From: RHLJ01 sp965601955
GTDB lineage: Bacteria; Bacteroidota; Rhodothermia; Balneolales; Balneolaceae
Direction: 5' to 3'
Assembly (NCBI GenBank): GCA_965601955.1
Contig: OZ271855.1
Coordinates: 2,418,001 to 2,482,000, forward strand
DNA: 64,000 nt
Shown: one piece after another, positions 42,703-52,590 of the stretch
Layout of the letters: each line of letters opens with the position of its first letter
Position numbering within the stretch: position 1 is the first letter of the stretch
The notes under the pieces: generated by a model
Seen by the model: the letters and a program-made list of their open reading frames with translations, nothing else
What the model was told of the DNA's origin: nothing
Database searches by the model: none
Position numbers and translations under genes: made by a program

Positions 42703-44631
42703 ATGTCATACCCTAAGAGCCTTTTACTGCTTTTAATCGTGATCTTGACTACAGCCGTATTTCTGGGCTGTGATAAATCAAACGAACAAGTCGATACCGC
42801 TTTTGAAAATCCTCCTGAATGGTCAAAAGAAGCTATTTGGTATCAAATCTTTGTAGAACGATTTAGGAATGGAGATCCGGGCAATGACCCTACTGCTGAA
42901 GATATAGTGGGAGCTTATCCAGGAATGGTTCCTGAAGGATGGACAACTACTCCCTGGACACATGATTGGTATAAGGACGACCCTTACTTCGCTAACCTAC
43001 CGGATATAAAAGATTTTTTTGGCAATGAGTTGACATACTTTGGGCAGAAAGCACAGTTGAGACGATATGGAGGTGATTTACAAGGAGTACTCGACAAAAT
43101 GGATTACCTCGAAGACCTGGGAATTACGGCTGTCTATTTTAACCCGTTGAACGACGCTCCTTCTCTGCATAAATACGATCCTCGTAATTGGCACCATATC
43201 GATCGAAATTTTGGCCCTACCCCTGAAGAAGATGCAAGACTGATAGCCAGTGAAGATCCTACTGATGCTTCTACCTGGACGTGGACAGGTGCTGATAAGC
43301 TATTTTTGAAAGTAATTGAAGAGTTTCACAAGCGAGACATTAAAGTAATCATGGATTATTCCTGGAATCACACAGGTATTGAGTTCTGGGCGTGGAAAGA
43401 TGTGTTAGAAAATGGAGCGGAATCTAAGTATGCAGATTGGTATTGGATAGATTCTTTTGACGACCCAAATACCGAAGAAAACGAGTTTGAGTTTACAGGA
43501 TGGGCAGGTGTAAAATCGTTGCCCGAAATTAAAGAAACAGTTCGTCAGGACCATAGTGTATCTGTTGAAGTGTTTGAAGGTGATATTTACAGCGAAGAAG
43601 TAAAACAACACATATTTGACGTTACCAGAAGATGGTTAGACCCTAATGGAGATGGAGACCCTTCTGATGGAGTGGATGGTTTTCGCCTAGATGTTGCTGC
43701 AGAAACTCCTCTGGGTTTCTGGAGAGAATTCCGGGAACTAGTTCGCGAAATAAACCCCAATACCTATTTGCTAGGAGAAATTTGGTGGCGACAATTTCCC
43801 GATCACCTTTTAGATCCGGAACCAGTTGTTCGAGGTGATATTTTTGATGCACCTATGAATTACCGATGGTACCGGGCAACCCGTCACTTTTTTAATCAGT
43901 CTCCTCATAAAATAACGGTCTCCGAATACACAGATAGCTTAAAATCATTTCAGGATAATTTGAGGCCACAAAGCAACTATGCGATGATGAACCTTACCGC
44001 AAGCCATGATGTCCCTCGCTTTGGCACCTCCATTTACAATAAAAATAAGTACAAGTACCAGGCTAAACCCGACGACAACCCTGAATACAAAATCGATAAG
44101 CCGGACGAAAAAACGTTCGAGACTATGAAGCTTATTTTAGTACAACAATTCACATATGTAGGCGCCCCTCAGATTTGGGCTGGAGACGAAATGGGCATGT
44201 GGGGTGCTGATGACCCCTCCACTCGAAAACCACTCATTTGGAAAGACTATGACTTTGAACCGGAAACCACTCATCCAAATAATCTAGCGAGACCAACCAA
44301 TCAAGTTCGTTTTAATGATGAATGGTTTAATGTGTACAAAAAGCTTATTCAAATAAGAAAAGCGAACCCTGTATTGACAAGCGGTGATTTGGAATATTTA
44401 ATTATCGATGATGCAAAAGAAGTTCTTGCTTATAGTAGATATAATGATTCTGATGAAGTTATCGCGGTATTTAACAGCAGTGATGTAGAACAAGAAATAA
44501 TTATCCCAATAAAAACTGCATCCGAATATTCTGATATACTTTACGGAACAGCATTAGATCAGTCCGAAAATCAATTATCGATTCGCATACCAGCTCGGAA
44601 GTCAGCAATTTTAACGCACACCAGCAACTAG
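42703..44631 (+). CDS. GH13 alpha-amylase-family lipoprotein
   Basis: The 642-residue protein has lipobox VFLGCDK (Cys near 24). The TIM-barrel regions are visible: YFNPLNDAPSLHKYDP, VIMDYSWNHTG, GFRLDVAAE (nucleophile Asp near 328), LLGEIWW (acid/base Glu near 358) and ASHDVPRF (third Asp near 434). A C-terminal beta domain ends the protein. It resembles neopullulanase/cyclomaltodextrinase-type enzymes acting on alpha-glucans at the cell surface. It is convergent with the GH10 gene, 5 bases apart. Confidence 0.9.
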   Translation: MSYPKSLLLLLIVILTTAVFLGCDKSNEQVDTAFENPPEWSKEAIWYQIFVERFRNGDPGNDPTAEDIVGAYPGMVPEGWTTTPWTHDWYKDDPYFANLPDIKDFFGNELTYFGQKAQLRRYGGDLQGVLDKMDYLEDLGITAVYFNPLNDAPSLHKYDPRNWHHIDRNFGPTPEEDARLIASEDPTDASTWTWTGADKLFLKVIEEFHKRDIKVIMDYSWNHTGIEFWAWKDVLENGAESKYADWYWIDSFDDPNTEENEFEFTGWAGVKSLPEIKETVRQDHSVSVEVFEGDIYSEEVKQHIFDVTRRWLDPNGDGDPSDGVDGFRLDVAAETPLGFWREFRELVREINPNTYLLGEIWWRQFPDHLLDPEPVVRGDIFDAPMNYRWYRATRHFFNQSPHKITVSEYTDSLKSFQDNLRPQSNYAMMNLTASHDVPRFGTSIYNKNKYKYQAKPDDNPEYKIDKPDEKTFETMKLILVQQFTYVGAPQIWAGDEMGMWGADDPSTRKPLIWKDYDFEPETTHPNNLARPTNQVRFNDEWFNVYKKLIQIRKANPVLTSGDLEYLIIDDAKEVLAYSRYNDSDEVIAVFNSSDVEQEIIIPIKTASEYSDILYGTALDQSENQLSIRIPARKSAILTHTSN

Positions 44632-44636
44632 TTTAG

Positions 44637-45704
44637 CTAATCCGTATAGAAATCCAGAATGCTTTGATAAGCCGTTTTTGGAGTAAAGTCCTCATTATAC
44701 AGCAAGGGCCATTCATCGGGGTTTTCCCAAAAACTTCGGAGCCAGGTATCGTCATCTTTTACTCCCCACATAGTGATTCCAAATTGTAGATCATCAGGTA
44801 TGTCGTTATATAAATCGACTATTTCCATCATCCTGTTTGTGAATCGGTTATCTAGCTCCTGTGTATAGGAAGTTTGATCTGCCTGAGGATTTACGCGGAT
44901 ATCAAGTTCTGAATAGTGCAAAAGTAAACCTCTTGATATTGCCTTAGCTGTTGCACCTTGTATTTGTTCAATCGGAGGCCAGTTATAGCTTATGTGCATT
45001 TGATACCCAACACCATCAATAGGTATTTCTCTTTCCCTAAAATCATCGATCATGCTCATTACACGATCCAGTTTTGAACCATTCGTTGACATCCCATAAT
45101 CATTATAAAAAAGGAGTACATCCGGATCTGCCTCTCTCGCCCATTGAAAACATTTTGCTACATAGTCATCACCAAGTTTTTGTCGAAATACACTATTTCG
45201 AAGTGGATTAGAGCCTCCATCTTCAAATGCTTCATTAACTACATCCCAACTTGCTATTCGCCCTCTATATCTTCCAACGACTGCTTTTATATAATTCTCA
45301 ATTAGCGCCTCAAACTCAGCATCTGAACCAGAAAAGTTTTCTATCCATGATGGAGTTGCAGAATGCCAAATAAGTGCATGTCCATGCACCCTTAAATCTA
45401 AAGCGTCTGCTAATTCCATAAATGCGTCAGTGTCAGAAAAATCAATCCCTGATGGATCATTATACATGGGGCTCATTTTCATTTCGTATTCGGCGGTCAT
45501 GCTTGAAAATTCATCCCTCATCAGCCTCACATAATTCCCATCTTCTATATGTTTAGTTTGTATTGCCGCACCAAATGGATATGGAACATTATTTCGAAGG
45601 CTGGGTGTGTTGTCGATTTCCTCTTCGGGAGAGGTACTCGAGCTTTCACAGCCAAGAGAAATTATGAGTATAAAAAAAAGGAGCAGGCTAAAAGAAATTC
45701 TCAT
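44637..45704 (-). CDS. GH10 endo-1,4-beta-xylanase-like lipoprotein
   Basis: The 355-residue protein has lipobox ISLGCESS (Cys near 19). GH10 hallmarks are AEYEMKMSPMY, VHGHALIWHSATPSWIE, IASWDVVNEAFEDGG (acid/base Glu near 157), FYNDYGMST, VGYQMHISYNWPP and HYSELDIRV (nucleophile Glu near 263). GITMWGVKDDDTWLR completes the barrel. It has a single catalytic domain with no carbohydrate-binding module. It is likely surface-anchored xylan hydrolysis. Confidence 0.93.
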   Translation of the reverse strand: MRISFSLLLFFILIISLGCESSSTSPEEEIDNTPSLRNNVPYPFGAAIQTKHIEDGNYVRLMRDEFSSMTAEYEMKMSPMYNDPSGIDFSDTDAFMELADALDLRVHGHALIWHSATPSWIENFSGSDAEFEALIENYIKAVVGRYRGRIASWDVVNEAFEDGGSNPLRNSVFRQKLGDDYVAKCFQWAREADPDVLLFYNDYGMSTNGSKLDRVMSMIDDFREREIPIDGVGYQMHISYNWPPIEQIQGATAKAISRGLLLHYSELDIRVNPQADQTSYTQELDNRFTNRMMEIVDLYNDIPDDLQFGITMWGVKDDDTWLRSFWENPDEWPLLYNEDFTPKTAYQSILDFYTD

Positions 45705-45809
45705 GATTTAGTTTTAAAAAGTGAGTGAATAGTAAAATGGAACTTAGTACAGCTGATACAACTTTGCTTTATTTTTTCTGAGGAAATGGTTTTTCGATAA
45801 ATGAAATTC

Positions 45810-46310
45810 TTATTCATTTATCGTCTCGTATTCCACATCAAAGTCGAACATCCCTCCTAGCCTTTCTTTTAATACCTGGTACAGTTCATCGATTTCTTCA
45901 AGTTCATCAGGCTGAGCTTTAACGATTCGGTATCGTTGCTTGTCTTTAGTAACAATCTCAAGGGTAAACCATTCCTTGTTTACCAACCCGCGTTCAACAA
46001 GGGCTTTCCCGGAATCAAAATTGGAAAATAGAAAGCGGTGTATATCAGCAAATGGGATTACTCTTCTCCTGAACCGGAAATAATTGAAAATGCGCAAGTA
46101 TTGAGAAAGCTTATAGGTATCGGAATTGAACTCAAAATCATTTTTAGTAAAAAGCTTGATCAAAATACTAACAGCAAAAATCCAGAGAAAAAGTGCATAA
46201 AACACCCCAAGGAAAAGACATGCGAACAGAGCCATGAAATCCAGGAGTGTGAAGCTTGCCTCAACAGAAATTGAGAATATGGCACCTTTTTTTTGCAGTC
46301 TGTAATTCAT
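45810..46310 (-). CDS. Membrane protein with cytoplasmic PH-like domain (unassigned)
   Basis: The 166-residue protein has a short basic N-terminus and a helical hairpin of two membrane segments (about 20-37 and 40-55). A soluble domain of beta-strands then a helix follows (VIPFADIHRFLFSNFDS, WFTLEIVTKDKQRYRIVKAQ, ELYQVLKERL). This order is reminiscent of bacterial PH (DUF304-like) proteins, but I do not recognise the family. Divergent from the lipoprotein at 46348. Confidence 0.6.
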   Translation of the reverse strand: MNYRLQKKGAIFSISVEASFTLLDFMALFACLFLGVFYALFLWIFAVSILIKLFTKNDFEFNSDTYKLSQYLRIFNYFRFRRRVIPFADIHRFLFSNFDSGKALVERGLVNKEWFTLEIVTKDKQRYRIVKAQPDELEEIDELYQVLKERLGGMFDFDVEYETINE

Positions 46311-46347
46311 ACTTTCGTTTAGTTACTTATCCTTGTAAGTGGTTCTA

Positions 46348-47664
46348 ATGAAATCAAGAGTTACCTTCCTAATAATAATTTTAAGTTCATTCTTGCTTCA
46401 TAATTGTAAAGAACAAGTTACTGGTCCTTCTGAAATTGATACACCTATTGATCAGAATGATCCACTTAAGATTTTGGACGATATAGAAGCTGGTTTTCAA
46501 GATTTTGAGGTTATTTACTTTAAAAATATTGTTGAATCTAACGGTTTTAACAAGCTATGGATTCATGAATCACAAGAAATTTGGACACCTAAATTAGTTG
46601 TTAAAGATTCGGTATACAGTAGTCTACGAGTGTACTTCGAAATAGCCTTTTCTGGAATTGAAACATATCAAAAGTGCGATAATTTTTATACAAATAACTG
46701 CAACGATTTTGAAATCAGTTTTAGTGACACAGCGACCTCCTTTTTTAATTTTGAGATCAATGAAGGTAAAATAGGTATTAGTTTTCCTCCACATTATGTC
46801 ATGGGAACTGACTCTATACCTGCAGAAATTAATCCATCAATTGATTTTGAGATTAACTACGATTTTTTTGTAAAAGACAGTTCTGAAATTGTCTTCGAGA
46901 ATATTTTTCACACCACTTTCAATCCTGAAAGTAATACTCTTAAGATGAACTCAAAAAATGGGACAGACTGTTCATTTTGGAGCTTCTCTCTTAGCAAGGA
47001 TCCACAAGAAGTATACTTTGACTCAGACGAACACAAAAGCTTATGCAGACCTGATGTGCCTGAGATTGAAAATTATTTTAACGAATTATTTCCTGTCGAT
47101 TCTGAAGTTCCTCTTGAGTTTGAACGAAATCTGATTGCACTATCAGGTTGGGGAGGTGAAGTATATGGTACAGTTTCCAATTCCACAGAAATATGGAATC
47201 TAAAAAACATCATTTTTTCTGAAGAAAACATTCAGCAACAATACATTTTTGATGTTGTCTCTTACATTAACCAAACACGAACCTGGGAAACTTATGATGA
47301 AGATTATGAGCCAGAGATCATCATAGATACGGTTTATTCAGAATCGATAATCACTCTACATTACTCAGACAACAATATATCTTTTACAAATCACTCAACC
47401 TCAGAGAGTATTCTGCTTACCGAAATATTTTCCGAATACTGGGATTTCTCGATTAAATACGATTTGAGAGAGAGACATGCGGAAGCAAAGATTCAAGACG
47501 ATTGTTATACAACAGCTTCAGTTGGTGGAGGAGCTTGTGTAGAAGGAAGAAAGCTTAGTATAGATTTTAAGAACCAGGAATTCGTCAATCATTATTTTGA
47601 CTACATAAGTTCACATCATACACGAAGGTATTCATATTACCATGGAACACCTATCGATGATTGA
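46348..47664 (+). CDS. Orphan lipoprotein
   Basis: The 438-residue protein starts at ATG 46348, which gives KSRVTF and a signal with lipobox LLHNCKEQ (Cys near 20); an upstream GTG at 46339 is less likely. The N-terminal tail VTGPSEIDTPIDQNDP is typical of Bacteroidota lipoprotein linkers. The rest is acidic and aromatic, beta-rich, with paired cysteines (KCDNFYTNNCND, DDCYTTASVGGGAC). No family is recognised. Composition is AT-rich to the eye. It is convergent with the carboxylase gene. Confidence 0.65.
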   Translation: MKSRVTFLIIILSSFLLHNCKEQVTGPSEIDTPIDQNDPLKILDDIEAGFQDFEVIYFKNIVESNGFNKLWIHESQEIWTPKLVVKDSVYSSLRVYFEIAFSGIETYQKCDNFYTNNCNDFEISFSDTATSFFNFEINEGKIGISFPPHYVMGTDSIPAEINPSIDFEINYDFFVKDSSEIVFENIFHTTFNPESNTLKMNSKNGTDCSFWSFSLSKDPQEVYFDSDEHKSLCRPDVPEIENYFNELFPVDSEVPLEFERNLIALSGWGGEVYGTVSNSTEIWNLKNIIFSEENIQQQYIFDVVSYINQTRTWETYDEDYEPEIIIDTVYSESIITLHYSDNNISFTNHSTSESILLTEIFSEYWDFSIKYDLRERHAEAKIQDDCYTTASVGGGACVEGRKLSIDFKNQEFVNHYFDYISSHHTRRYSYYHGTPIDD

Positions 47665-47681
47665 TAAGAGTTTTGGTTTTA

Positions 47682-49301
47682 TTAAACCTGAATAACACCG
47701 GTTTTAAATTCAGGAATCACCGGATTTAAATTTGCACAGTCTAATGCTTTCGAAATACGATCCCTTGTTTCTAGTGGATGAATTATTCCATCAACCCAAA
47801 GCCGGGAAGCAGCATACCGTACATCTGTCTGCTTATTATAGTTTTCTGTGACTTCTCGCATCATTTCGGCTTGCTGCTCTTCACCTGGCTCCTCTCCTTT
47901 TTTCTTTAAAGCCGCTAATTTTATTTGAAGCAAGGTCTTTGCCGCCGAAGCACCACTCATTACAGCAATATTAGCTGTAGGCCATGCATACATAAACCGT
48001 GGGTCATAGGCTCGTCCACACATCGCATAATTACCAGCTCCATAACTGTTTCCAATAACTACGGTAATTTTGGGGACGGTACTGTTAGCCATGGCGTTCA
48101 CCATTTTGGCACCATCCTTAATGATGCCTCCATGCTCGCTTCTTTTCCCAATCATAAACCCGGTCACATCCTGTAGGAAAACTAGCGGAATCTTCTTTTG
48201 ATTACAGTTCATGATAAATCGAGCGGCTTTATCTGCACTATCACTATAAATCACTCCACCGATCTGCATTTCTCCGGATTTCGTTTTATTGATAGTCCGT
48301 TGGTTAGCCACTATACCAACACTCCATCCATCAATTCTTGCATAGCCTGTAATCAGAGTCTGCCCGTAGCCTTTTTTGAATTCAGTAAAGCTATCTTCAT
48401 CAATGATACAATCCAGTAAATCGGACATATTATAAGGTGAAGTCCGCTGTTCTGGTAAAATGTCAAAAATATCGGATGCAGGCCGCTTTGGGTCTTTAGC
48501 TTCTGTGCGATTAAAACCAGCCGTTTCAAATGGTCCCAGCTTATCTACTAAATCCCGAATAGTTTGAAGGCATTCTGTATCATCCTTCATCTTATAATCG
48601 GTGACCCCACTTATTTCAGTATGAGTAGTTGCTCCACCAAGCGTCTCATTATCAACCGACTCACCGATTGCTGCTTTTACCAGATAACTCCCCGCGAGAA
48701 ATACGCTTCCTGTTCCATCCACAATTAGAGCTTCATCACTCATAATAGGTAGATAAGCGCCACCTGCGACACAGCTTCCCATAATCGCTGCAATTTGCGG
48801 GATACCTTTTGCTGAGATCACGGCATTATTCCTGAACATGCGTCCAAAATGCTCCTTATCCGGAAAGATTTCATTCTGCATTGGAAGGAATACACCTGCA
48901 GAATCTACCAGATAGATCAATGGGATATGATTTTCTATGGCAATCTCCTGAGCTCGAAGATTTTTCTTGGCAGTTATTGGGAACCAGGCTCCGGCCTTAA
49001 CTGTGGCATCATTAGCTACGATCATGCAGGTTCTTCCACTAACCTTGCCAATGCCGGTAATTACTCCTCCAGCAGGACAACCACCTTCATTTTCATACAT
49101 TTCATATCCAGCCCATAATCCCAGTTCAAAAAAATCGGTTTCTGCGTCAACTAAAGCTTCTATGCGTTCCCTGGCGGTCATCTTCCCTTTCGAATGTTCT
49201 TTTTCAATCCTTGAAGTACCACCTCCTAGTTTTATTGTTTCCTCTTCTTTTCTCAATTCTTCAATCAAACTTTGAAGCCAGTGTGTAGATGTACCATCCA
49301 T
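47682..49301 (-). CDS. Acyl-CoA carboxylase carboxyltransferase (methylcrotonyl-CoA type)
   Basis: The 539-residue biotin-dependent carboxyltransferase has the MCC-beta-like sequence KMTARERIEALVD, GCPAGGVITGIGKVSGRTCM, FLPMQNEIFPDKEHFGRMF (a pattern favouring methylcrotonyl- or geranyl-CoA carboxylase), GSCVAGGAYLPIMSDEA, and the C-terminal oxyanion region VIGNSYGAGNYAMCGRAYDP. The alpha subunit with biotin carboxylase/BCCP is not in the window, so the partner lies elsewhere. It is probably leucine or branched acyl-CoA catabolism. Confidence 0.88.
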   Translation of the reverse strand: MDGTSTHWLQSLIEELRKEEETIKLGGGTSRIEKEHSKGKMTARERIEALVDAETDFFELGLWAGYEMYENEGGCPAGGVITGIGKVSGRTCMIVANDATVKAGAWFPITAKKNLRAQEIAIENHIPLIYLVDSAGVFLPMQNEIFPDKEHFGRMFRNNAVISAKGIPQIAAIMGSCVAGGAYLPIMSDEALIVDGTGSVFLAGSYLVKAAIGESVDNETLGGATTHTEISGVTDYKMKDDTECLQTIRDLVDKLGPFETAGFNRTEAKDPKRPASDIFDILPEQRTSPYNMSDLLDCIIDEDSFTEFKKGYGQTLITGYARIDGWSVGIVANQRTINKTKSGEMQIGGVIYSDSADKAARFIMNCNQKKIPLVFLQDVTGFMIGKRSEHGGIIKDGAKMVNAMANSTVPKITVVIGNSYGAGNYAMCGRAYDPRFMYAWPTANIAVMSGASAAKTLLQIKLAALKKKGEEPGEEQQAEMMREVTENYNKQTDVRYAASRLWVDGIIHPLETRDRISKALDCANLNPVIPEFKTGVIQV

Positions 49302-49412
49302 AGGTAAGAACTCAATGTTTTTGTATAATAGTGTCCAACAAATTTCCGTTAAAAATAGAAATTTATATACCGATTACCGAGACTTTGATCGGTCAACCCA
49401 AATACATGCGTT

Positions 49413-50792
49413 ATGCACAAAAGGTTCATTCTTGTAATTACACTTCTTTTATTTGCTCTTCCCCTTTTAGCTCAGCGTTCAAACAGAGTGAGTTATACCA
49501 ACCTGATGAATAGGGCAAATGCGCCTCAGGTTTTTATTGATGAAATTGTACTACCTACCGAAGACGGAAATACAAACCTTTCCATGATCTTCCGTTTTGA
49601 TAATGATTTCCTCCCCTATAAAAAGATTTCACCTTCAGATGATATTGTAGCTGAAAACGGATACGAATACTTCACTATAGTGAGGTTAAACTCAGAGATT
49701 TATAAAGGAAAATATTCCAGGAAAAGAAGCGCTACTGAGGTTGGCACTGCTACAAGAGACCTTTGGACTGATACTTTATATACCAAAACCTTCGAGGATA
49801 CAGAATCTAAGAATATGTACGCATCGGGTTCATTAACGAACTCGCTTGAGCCCGGTGAGTATAATTATGTGCTCCAGTTAAGTTTAATGGAAAGCACCCG
49901 GGAACGGAACTCAAATCGACAGAATATCCGGATTTGGGACTGGGAGAAAAAGCCTTTTGGAGAAATCTACTATGTAAAGAATGATGCTTCAGTTGGTAAC
50001 ATGCCTTTAATGAATATGAATGAAAGTGTTCTATTCGGTAAGGATTTTAAAGCATTGATTCGCATCCCAAATTATTCTGCTGATACAGAGTATACCCTCA
50101 ATGTGAATAAAGCCACGATGGGTAGAAGAGATACCACAAAAGCAGAGTCAGTGTATTCCAAAACTATTGCGCACAGTGATGTTAATTCAAATGTAATACC
50201 AGTGCTCACAGAGGGTAAAGACCCAACGCTTAGGTTTACTGATTCTGAACTTGGCTTCAGCTATGTACTCGTTTCTATACCCAATAAAGAATTCGAAAAC
50301 TCGGCTTATATAATAGAAGTAACCTCTTCAGATTCTGATAAACCAGTAGCAAAGAACTTCTTCCGTTCTTATTGGCCCAATATGCCTGCAAGCTTACTTA
50401 ACCTTGATATTGCCCTAAATAATATGCAATTCATAATAAGTGAAGCTCAATTGAAAGAGTTGAGATCAGGGAGTGCTAAAGAGAAAGAGGAAAAATTCAG
50501 GGCGTTCTGGGAAAGTAGAGATCCTACTCCAAACACTGTATATAATGAATTAATGACTGAGTATTTCCGACGAGTAGATTTCGCTTTTAAGACATTTAGA
50601 AACCCAGGGAATCCTAATGGCCATGAAACTGACCAGGGTGAAGTTTATATAAAGTTTGGTCCACCGGATTCAAAAGACAGAAGGTTCCCATCAAAAGGAA
50701 ATGTGATTGAAGTATGGGAATACCCAAATAGAACTTTTGTTTTTGAGCAAACTTCCGGCTTTGGTGATTTTGTGCTTAAAGGTGCAGATTAA
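49413..50792 (+). CDS. GWxTD-domain secreted protein
   Basis: The 459-residue protein has a signal peptide ending LLAQRS (about 21). The C-terminal third (about 345-455) is a GWxTD domain: FRAFWESRDPTPNTVYNELM, EYFRRVDFAFKTF and EVYIKFGPPDSK. The name-giving motif reads GHETD here, with His for Trp. The N-terminal part is beta-rich with no known domain. The family is widespread in Bacteroidota-related phyla and uncharacterised. It is the first gene of a plus-strand run to queG. Confidence 0.8.
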   Translation: MHKRFILVITLLLFALPLLAQRSNRVSYTNLMNRANAPQVFIDEIVLPTEDGNTNLSMIFRFDNDFLPYKKISPSDDIVAENGYEYFTIVRLNSEIYKGKYSRKRSATEVGTATRDLWTDTLYTKTFEDTESKNMYASGSLTNSLEPGEYNYVLQLSLMESTRERNSNRQNIRIWDWEKKPFGEIYYVKNDASVGNMPLMNMNESVLFGKDFKALIRIPNYSADTEYTLNVNKATMGRRDTTKAESVYSKTIAHSDVNSNVIPVLTEGKDPTLRFTDSELGFSYVLVSIPNKEFENSAYIIEVTSSDSDKPVAKNFFRSYWPNMPASLLNLDIALNNMQFIISEAQLKELRSGSAKEKEEKFRAFWESRDPTPNTVYNELMTEYFRRVDFAFKTFRNPGNPNGHETDQGEVYIKFGPPDSKDRRFPSKGNVIEVWEYPNRTFVFEQTSGFGDFVLKGAD

Positions 50793-50831
50793 GGAAGGAA
50801 TTTATAATACCTAGCCTTAATTTCCCTTTGT

Positions 50832-51830
50832 ATGGGCGTTCAGAAACCAATCATAGGGATTAGCATCGGAGATATAAATGGAATTGGTCCAGAGATTGTA
50901 CTTAAATCTTTGGACCAAATTGATTTATCTAAATCTTCTCCTCTTATCATTGCTCCAAAATCGGTGCTGGAGTATTATGCCAAGCAATTAAAGCTGGCTG
51001 TTCATCTTAACACCTGTCAATACATCGACCAAATTGACCTGAACACGATCAACCTATTGAGCCTTCCTGATCCAGGAATTGAAATAGCGCCAGGAGAACT
51101 GGATAAAAACAGCGGCCTGGTAGCCATGCAATCTATTGAGCTTGGTATAGAATTGGCGATGGCACAGATAACTCAAGCCCTGGTTACAGCTCCTATTTCG
51201 AAAGAGTCGGTTAACTTAGCGGGATACCAAATACCAGGCCATACAGAATTTCTTTCCGAAGAAACAAACACCAGTGAAGTATTAATGATTCTTTTAAATG
51301 AGTCATTGAAAGTAGCACTTGTAACTGGGCATATCCCTGTCTCTGATGTAGCGAATTCCATTTCAGAGGAATTGATCCTCACCAAGCTGTTTATCCTCAA
51401 TAAGAGTTTAACAGAACAATTTGGTATTGACTCTCCTAGAATTGCCGTATTGGGATTAAACCCACACTCAGGAGATGGCGGAGTTATTGGGAAAGAAGAA
51501 ATTGAGATCATTATTCCCTCAATCAAGAACGCTCAAAAAAAGGGAATTAACACAGAGGGCCCCTTCCCTGCTGATGGCTTTTTTGGACAACAGCTTTTCA
51601 ATGACTTTGATGCTATTTTGGCAATGTATCATGATCAGGGCCTGGCTCCATTTAAACTGCTTTCATTTGGCAAAGGAGTAAACTTTACCGCTGGCCTTCC
51701 TATCATCAGAACCTCTCCTGATCATGGTACTGCATTTGATATCGCTGGCAAAGGAGTAGCTAGTACAACATCATTTATGGAAGCTTACAACCTTGCTGTA
51801 GAACTCGCTTTGAATCAACCCAATGACTAA
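50832..51830 (+). CDS. pdxA: 4-hydroxythreonine-4-phosphate dehydrogenase
   Basis: The 332-residue NAD-dependent enzyme belongs to the DXP-independent-of-PdxS pyridoxal phosphate route. Family segments are ISIGDINGIGPEIVLK near the N-terminus, ITQALVTAPISKESV, PGHTEFLSE (metal His), AVLGLNPHSGDGGVIG, MYHDQGLAPFKLLSFGKG and TSPDHGTAFDIAGKG. The length is typical. Its stop overlaps the next gene by 8 bases. Confidence 0.95.
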   Translation: MGVQKPIIGISIGDINGIGPEIVLKSLDQIDLSKSSPLIIAPKSVLEYYAKQLKLAVHLNTCQYIDQIDLNTINLLSLPDPGIEIAPGELDKNSGLVAMQSIELGIELAMAQITQALVTAPISKESVNLAGYQIPGHTEFLSEETNTSEVLMILLNESLKVALVTGHIPVSDVANSISEELILTKLFILNKSLTEQFGIDSPRIAVLGLNPHSGDGGVIGKEEIEIIIPSIKNAQKKGINTEGPFPADGFFGQQLFNDFDAILAMYHDQGLAPFKLLSFGKGVNFTAGLPIIRTSPDHGTAFDIAGKGVASTTSFMEAYNLAVELALNQPND

Positions 51831-52590
51831 GTCTAAAGAAATCTACACCTCTCTTGCTCCACTGTATGATACGTTAATGGAAGATGTGGATTATGAATCA
51901 TGGGCTGACTTTATTGATGAAATTATCCAGACTCATCATTCTGAAGCAGTATCTCTTTTAGAAATGGCATGTGGAACAGGTTCACTTGCTCTTTCCCTGG
52001 CTGAGCTTGAGTGCTATCAAATTACCGCAACGGATAAATCTGAAGAAATGATCAACATAGCCAGGAGAAAGCCTCAAGACATCATAGAGAAAGTTAATTT
52101 CGATACACTCGATTTCCTGGATATAAATATTAAGGGCTCTTTTGATTGCTTGTTCACGGTCTTTGATAGCGTCAACTATCTAATGAATGAAGGAGAAATC
52201 CTTCAGTTTCTGACTCAAAGCCATAAGATTTTGAACAAAAAGGGGCTTTTGATTTTTGATTTCTCCACTCCAAAAAACTCTCTTGAGTCCGTTGATTATT
52301 TAAACGAAGATGAAGGAGACAACGGTAGGTTCAGGTACTTCAGGACCAGCAGCTATGATCCTTTCGATAAAATCCATCGGAATGAGTTTCAAATTGAAGA
52401 AATAGAGTATGGAACAAGAAAAGTTTTGCATAGCTATACAGAAACTCATACACAAAGAGCATATTCTTTAGATCAAATGCTGTTAATTGTGAGTCAAACC
52501 CCCTATCATCTTCTTGCAAAATACGATGGCTTCGATTTGGTTGATGCCGATGAGAATAGCGCTCGAGTAACCATGGTGCTCCAATGTTAG
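51823..52590 (+). CDS. Class I SAM-dependent methyltransferase
   Basis: The 255-residue enzyme has the start LAPLYDTLMEDVDYESWADF, motif I LLEMACGTGSLALSLAE (about 45-60) and the acidic residue in ITATDKSEEMINIAR. FTVFDSVNYL follows, and FDFSTPKNSLE further on. It resembles the YqeM/Methyltransf_25 group next to 16S/ribosome genes in Gram-positives; the substrate is unknown. It overlaps pdxA by 8 and ftsE by 7 bases. Confidence 0.85.
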   Translation: MTKSKEIYTSLAPLYDTLMEDVDYESWADFIDEIIQTHHSEAVSLLEMACGTGSLALSLAELECYQITATDKSEEMINIARRKPQDIIEKVNFDTLDFLDINIKGSFDCLFTVFDSVNYLMNEGEILQFLTQSHKILNKKGLLIFDFSTPKNSLESVDYLNEDEGDNGRFRYFRTSSYDPFDKIHRNEFQIEEIEYGTRKVLHSYTETHTQRAYSLDQMLLIVSQTPYHLLAKYDGFDLVDADENSARVTMVLQC

